A stretch of DNA of 35,144 nucleotides, from assembly GCA_025928335.1 (NCBI GenBank), contig JAICJQ010000024.1:1-35144 (forward strand). Reading direction: 5' to 3'. Both the position numbers and the translations under genes were made by a program. The notes under the pieces were generated by a model. That model was given only the letters and a program-made list of their open reading frames with translations. It had not been told where the DNA came from and did not search any database. This document shows positions 31,812 to 35,144 of this stretch, one piece after another (position 1 is the first letter of the stretch; the number at the start of each line of letters is the position of its first letter). Source of the DNA: Gemmatimonadaceae bacterium. Lineage in GTDB: Bacteria > Gemmatimonadota > Gemmatimonadetes > Gemmatimonadales > Gemmatimonadaceae.

Positions 31812-33179
31812 GTGGCACGCATAGACGTCGTGATGCCCCAGATGGGCGAGTCGATCGCCGAGGGGACGCTCTCGAAGTGGCTGAAGAAGGTCGGCGATCA
31901 GGTGAAGCGCGACGAGCCGATGTTCGAGATCTCGACCGACAAGGTCGACGCCGAGATCCCGGCTCCCTCCACTGGCGTCCTGGCGGAAGTTCTCGTCACC
32001 GAAGGCCAGACGGTGCCGGTCCAGACGGTCGTGGCGCGGCTCGAGACCGACGTGACGGCGGCGGCGGCGGCGGCTCCGGCGGCGTCGCCGAGCGCGCCGG
32101 CTGCGGCCACGGCGCCGGCACCGGCGGGGCAGGGAGCGACGGCTGGTGGTGGCGCGGGGGGCCCCCCCCGCAAAGAATCTACGCCTCAACCCCCGGCTTC
32201 CTCGCACCAAATCGCGGCAAGCGCTCCCATTCCCGCGCACACCAACGGCGACTCGCTCGAGGAACGGCTCCGGACCAAGTCCTCGCCGCTCGTGCGACGC
32301 ATGGCCGCCGAACATGGCGTCGAGCTGACTGCTCTACACGGGTCCGGAATTGCCGGTCGCGTAACGAAGAAAGATCTGCTCGAATTTCTCGAGTCCGGCA
32401 CGAAGGCGCCGCCGCGCGGTCCAGCCGGTGCGCCCGCGCCGTCTCACGGGCTCCCGCTCCCCGAGCCGTGGGCCGGAGACGTTGTCGAGCCGATGTCGAA
32501 GATGCGACAGCTCATCAGCGACCACATGGTCGCGTCGCGTCACACCTCCGCACACGTCAGCTCGTTCTTCGAGGTAGACTTCACCCGCATCGCGCGCATT
32601 CGCGCCACGCGCAAAGCCGAGTTCGAGAAGGCCACGGGCGAGAAGCTGACCTATTTGCCCTTCATCATCAAAGCCGTCGTCGATGGACTCAAGGCGCACC
32701 CCGTCCTCAACGCGTCGGTGCGCGGCAACGAGATCATCTATCGCAAACAGATCAATGTCGGCATCGCCGTCGCACTCGACTGGGGCCTCATCGTGCCCGT
32801 CATCAAGGGCGCCGACAACCTGTCCCTCACCGGGCTGACGCGAACGCTCAATGATTTGGCGAATCGCGCGCGCGCGAAACGGCTCGATCCGCGCGAAGTG
32901 CAGGACGGCACGTTCACGATCACGAACCCTGGCGTGTTCGGCTCGCTCATCGGAACGCCGATCATCAACCAACCGCAAGTCGGTATTCTCTGCCTCGGCG
33001 CGATCGAGAAGCGACCAAAGGTGCTCACGGGCCCGGACGGCGAAGACACCATCGCCATTCGGACCTGCTCCTACCTCTCGCTGTCGTTCGATCACCGCAT
33101 CGTCGACGGCGCCGACGCCGACAAATTCATGGCGTTCGTGAAGAGATCACTCGAGAACTTCCCGGACGCCGTCCTCTGA
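31812..33179 (+). CDS. 2-oxo acid dehydrogenase E2 component, dihydrolipoamide acyltransferase
   Basis: This 455-residue core enzyme has three parts. A single lipoyl domain (1-80) carries the lipoyl Lys44 in STDKVDAEI. A Pro/Ala-rich linker precedes an E1/E3-binding domain at about 155-193 (SPLVRRMAAEHGVELTALHG and GRVTKKDLLEFL). The acyltransferase domain (about 225-455) carries the catalytic His428 and Asp432 in DHRIVDG. The start is GTG 31812 with GAGG upstream; in-frame codons before it belong to the membrane protein. The first linker holds a G6C8 run (32156-32169). The family transfers acetyl or branched acyl groups to CoA; which one is undecided. Confidence 0.94.
   Translation: MARIDVVMPQMGESIAEGTLSKWLKKVGDQVKRDEPMFEISTDKVDAEIPAPSTGVLAEVLVTEGQTVPVQTVVARLETDVTAAAAAAPAASPSAPAAATAPAPAGQGATAGGGAGGPPRKESTPQPPASSHQIAASAPIPAHTNGDSLEERLRTKSSPLVRRMAAEHGVELTALHGSGIAGRVTKKDLLEFLESGTKAPPRGPAGAPAPSHGLPLPEPWAGDVVEPMSKMRQLISDHMVASRHTSAHVSSFFEVDFTRIARIRATRKAEFEKATGEKLTYLPFIIKAVVDGLKAHPVLNASVRGNEIIYRKQINVGIAVALDWGLIVPVIKGADNLSLTGLTRTLNDLANRARAKRLDPREVQDGTFTITNPGVFGSLIGTPIINQPQVGILCLGAIEKRPKVLTGPDGEDTIAIRTCSYLSLSFDHRIVDGADADKFMAFVKRSLENFPDAVL
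32156..32169. repeat. Homopolymer tract G6C8 inside the E2 linker
   Basis: Six G residues (32156-32161) run straight into eight C residues (32162-32169), coding Gly-Gly-Pro-Pro at about residues 115-120. Such tracts are prone to slippage. In the given sequence the frame is intact through it. Confidence 0.7.
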
Positions 33180-33181
33180 CC

Positions 33182-33442
33182 ATGTCTCGCGCCCTCACCA
33201 TCCAGCGCACTCTCGTCACCCCGGGCGAGCGCGAGCGCTTTCACGAGCGACTTCGCGCCAAGCGAGAGTATTACCAGAAGGCGAACTGCCGGTTCTGGGT
33301 ATTCGAGGAAGCCGGACTGCCGGGCGCATTTCTGGAATTCTTCGAGGCCCCTGATTCCGCGACGCTCCTCCGTGCGCACAGCGGCGCGCCTGAGCCGGTC
33401 CTCGATCCCAACCGCGTGTATTCGGAAGTGGAGTTTCCCTGA
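33182..33442 (+). CDS. Small conserved-looking protein of unknown function
   Basis: This 86-residue protein starts 2 bases after the E2 stop. Its layout (TIQRTLVTPGERERFHERLRAKREYYQKANCRFWVFEEAG, then FLEFFEAPDS) resembles short ferredoxin-like alpha-beta proteins such as the ABM or Dabb folds, but the match is only a look, not a firm family call. One Cys (NCRFWVFEE) stands in the middle. Its TGA overlaps the next ATG by one base (33440-33444). Confidence 0.75.
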   Translation: MSRALTIQRTLVTPGERERFHERLRAKREYYQKANCRFWVFEEAGLPGAFLEFFEAPDSATLLRAHSGAPEPVLDPNRVYSEVEFP

Positions 33443-33708
33443 TGCCCACCCGATCCATCACCGTCGACGGCAACACCTGGCTGGTGTTCCCATCGGGGCG
33501 CGTGACACAGAACGATCTCGACGAGTTCGGCTTGATCTTCGTCCACGGCACCGGCTCCGGTCGCCGGATGCGGGTCACCCGATACTCGCCCGTCGGCGCT
33601 CGCTCGCGCGAACGTTCGCTGATCGAGCTGTCGGACGCCGATCTTGCACGGCTCTTCGAGTGGTCGCAGCCGAGCGACACGTCGCCGGAAGCGAACTACT
33701 CGGCGTGA
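33442..33708 (+). CDS. Small protein of unknown function
   Basis: This 88-residue soluble protein opens with a likely beta hairpin (SITVDGNTWLVFPSGRVTQNDLDEFGLIFVHG), then RRMRVTRYSPVGARSRERSLIELSDADLARLFEWSQPS. The end looks helical. I do not recognise the family. It starts inside the stop of the previous small gene and its own stop overlaps the GTG of the PHP gene by 4 bases (33705-33708), so it is part of the translated chain. Confidence 0.76.
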   Translation: MPTRSITVDGNTWLVFPSGRVTQNDLDEFGLIFVHGTGSGRRMRVTRYSPVGARSRERSLIELSDADLARLFEWSQPSDTSPEANYSA

Positions 33709-34562
33709 CGACGGTCGAGACCACGCGACCGACGCCAAGCGGATTCGTCGATCTTCACGCCCACTCCACCGCCTCCGACGGATCTCGTGCGCCGGCCGAC
33801 GTCGTCGCGGCGGCGAAGCGCGCCGGCTTGTCGGCGATCGCGCTGACCGATCACGACACTGTTGCCGGTATCGACGAGGCGACTCACGCCGGTCTGTCGC
33901 TCGGGGTTCGCGTCGTGCCCGGCGTCGAGCTGAGCGCGGTCGAGGGCGATATCGAAACTCACATCTTGGGCCTTCATATCTCCGACACGCGTGAGATGGA
34001 AGCGACGCTCGTTGCGCTGCGTGACATGCGACGCACGCGTGCCGAGCGAATCGTTCAGCGCCTCAATGAGCTGGGAGTCCGCATCGAGGTGGCCGCGGTC
34101 TTGGAACAGGCGGCCGGCGGCGCGATCGGCCGGCCGCATGTCGCGCGCGCGATGATTGCCGAAGGCTGGGCCGTCGATTTTCGAGATGCGTTCGATCGCT
34201 ACCTCGGCAATGGTCGTCCCGCCTACGTGCCGAAGGAGCGCCTCGCTGTGGTCGACGCGATCGGGCTGATTCATCGCGCCGGCGGCCTTGCCGTGCTTGC
34301 CCATCCGGCGCAGGGGGGAACACGCGAGCGCGTCGAGGCATTCGTTCGCGACGGCATCGATGGGGTCGAAGTGCGCCATCCGAGCCACTCGAGCGAGGAC
34401 ATCGCGCGTCTGACCGCGCTCGTCGATTACTTCGGGCTCGTGCCGAGCGGTGGCTCGGACTGGCATGGCGCGATGGACGGCGCGCGAACGCTTGGAACGA
34501 TGCGTGTGCCGGCGGAATGGCTCGCTCGACAGGACGGACGCGTCCAGGCGCGCGCGGCCTGA
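33705..34562 (+). CDS. PHP-domain phosphoesterase, RNase AM/TrpH (YciV) type
   Basis: This 285-residue metal-dependent phosphoesterase begins at GTG 33705. Metal-site motifs are FVDLHAHSTASDG near the start (His18, His20), ALTDHDTVAGIDEA, PGVELSAVEGDIETHILGL, then GGLAVLAHPAQ and the final GGSDWHG. This set and the length match the PHP subfamily that hydrolyses 3',5'-nucleoside bisphosphates and trims RNA 5' ends (E. coli RNase AM/TrpH), from memory. The GTG start overlaps the stop of the previous gene; no better ATG exists. It is the last gene of the tight chain. Confidence 0.9.
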   Translation: MTTVETTRPTPSGFVDLHAHSTASDGSRAPADVVAAAKRAGLSAIALTDHDTVAGIDEATHAGLSLGVRVVPGVELSAVEGDIETHILGLHISDTREMEATLVALRDMRRTRAERIVQRLNELGVRIEVAAVLEQAAGGAIGRPHVARAMIAEGWAVDFRDAFDRYLGNGRPAYVPKERLAVVDAIGLIHRAGGLAVLAHPAQGGTRERVEAFVRDGIDGVEVRHPSHSSEDIARLTALVDYFGLVPSGGSDWHGAMDGARTLGTMRVPAEWLARQDGRVQARAA

Positions 34563-34593
34563 ACTCGTCGCGCGATTGCGCGGGGAGGACACA

Positions 34594-35144
34594 GTGGAGC
34601 TTCGAGGTCGAACGGCAATCGTCACCGGCGCGGGTCACCGCGTTGGCCGTGCGTTGGCGATCGCGCTGGGTCAGCGTGGGATGCGTGTCGTCGTTCACTA
34701 CAACTCGACCGCGGACGGCGCGCACGAAACGCTTCGCGCGATCGAGTCGGCCGGCGGGCGTGGCGTCACGGTCGGCGCGGACCTCACCGACGTCGAAGAA
34801 ATTCCGCGCGTCGTCGAAGCCGCCGTGACTCACTTCGGGGGTATCGACGTCCTCGTGAACTCGGCGGCGATCATGGTCCGCATGCCGTTCGGCGAAACCG
34901 ATGCGGCCCGCTGGGATCAGACGATCGCCCTCAACCTTCGCGCGCCTTTCTTTCTCGCGCAGGCCGCGGCGCCGAATCTCCGCGAGCGGCGCGGCGTGAT
35001 TGTGAACATCGCCGACCTCGCGGCATTCGAGACCTGGCCGGGATACATCCCGCACGGGCTCTCGAAATCGGGAGTCGTGTATCTCACCCGCGCCCTCGCC
35101 GCGGTGCTCGCGCCGGAGGTGCGAGTGGCGGCCATCGCGCCGGG
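34594..35144 (+). CDS. SDR oxidoreductase, pteridine-reductase-like (3' end outside window)
   Basis: This partial gene shows 183 residues from GTG 34594, with GGGGAGGA 4-5 bases upstream. The Rossmann nucleotide site is VTGAGHRVGRALAIAL, then HYNSTADGAHE, GADLTD and VLVNSAA. Instead of the usual Ser and Tyr-x3-Lys, the active-site region reads NIADLAAF and YIPHGLSK: Asp141, His154 and Lys158. The Asp is as in the pteridine reductase PTR1/FolM branch, and His stands in the Tyr place. The TGAGHRVGRA and HYNS segments also fit that branch, which uses NADPH to reduce pterins. The substrate is uncertain. The gap to the PHP gene is 31 bases. Confidence 0.87.
   Translation, partial: MELRGRTAIVTGAGHRVGRALAIALGQRGMRVVVHYNSTADGAHETLRAIESAGGRGVTVGADLTDVEEIPRVVEAAVTHFGGIDVLVNSAAIMVRMPFGETDAARWDQTIALNLRAPFFLAQAAAPNLRERRGVIVNIADLAAFETWPGYIPHGLSKSGVVYLTRALAAVLAPEVRVAAIAP

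Overview
The window is GC-rich, densely coding bacterial chromosome. It has no rRNA, tRNA, phage, insertion sequence or CRISPR array that I can see. The gene mix (a TonB/ExbB/ExbD system with two ExbD copies, a divergent membrane pyrophosphatase, inositol-3-phosphate synthase beside a CDP-alcohol phosphatidyltransferase, a NagB-LmbE fusion, many predicted lipoproteins) fits a Gram-negative soil-type bacterium. Gemmatimonadota is my best guess, but that is inference from gene content only.

Layout. 1-396: the end of a sensor histidine kinase. 542-2998: tonB-exbB-exbD-exbD, closed by a strong intrinsic terminator. 3119-4060: a second, glycine-rich TonB-like protein with its own promoter-like start and terminator. 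4211-9697: membrane pyrophosphatase, then two coupled amino-acid or carboxylate transporters. 9743-12521: a two-subunit molybdenum hydroxylase (IorA/IorB type). 12538-15375: a ROK sugar kinase and a CLC chloride transporter, both with a -10-like box only 5 bases before the ATG. 15404-15442: a short direct repeat.

25-15 kb is mostly minus strand and is the most interesting part. A NamZ-type exo-muramidase lipoprotein (+) starts head-to-head with a serine-hydrolase lipoprotein (-); the two start codons share one ATGCAT. The serine hydrolase overlaps a sodium:solute symporter gene. Next on the minus strand come an ErpA/IscA iron-sulfur protein, a glucosamine-6-phosphate deaminase fused to a PIG-L/LmbE deacetylase, a second sodium:solute symporter, a BadF-type amino-sugar kinase and pheA. 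Together they read as a route for peptidoglycan amino-sugar salvage: exo-cleavage outside, symport, phosphorylation, deacetylation and deamination. NagZ, NagA and MurQ are not in the window.

26-35 kb is all plus strand: a small lipoprotein, a phosphatidylinositol-type lipid pair (CDP-alcohol phosphatidyltransferase and inositol-3-phosphate synthase), then a tight chain of nine genes, most overlapping by 1-4 bases. The chain carries the E1 alpha, E1 beta and E2 subunits of a 2-oxo acid dehydrogenase with five small proteins of unknown role, and ends with a PHP phosphoesterase. A pteridine-reductase-like SDR follows and is cut by the window end.
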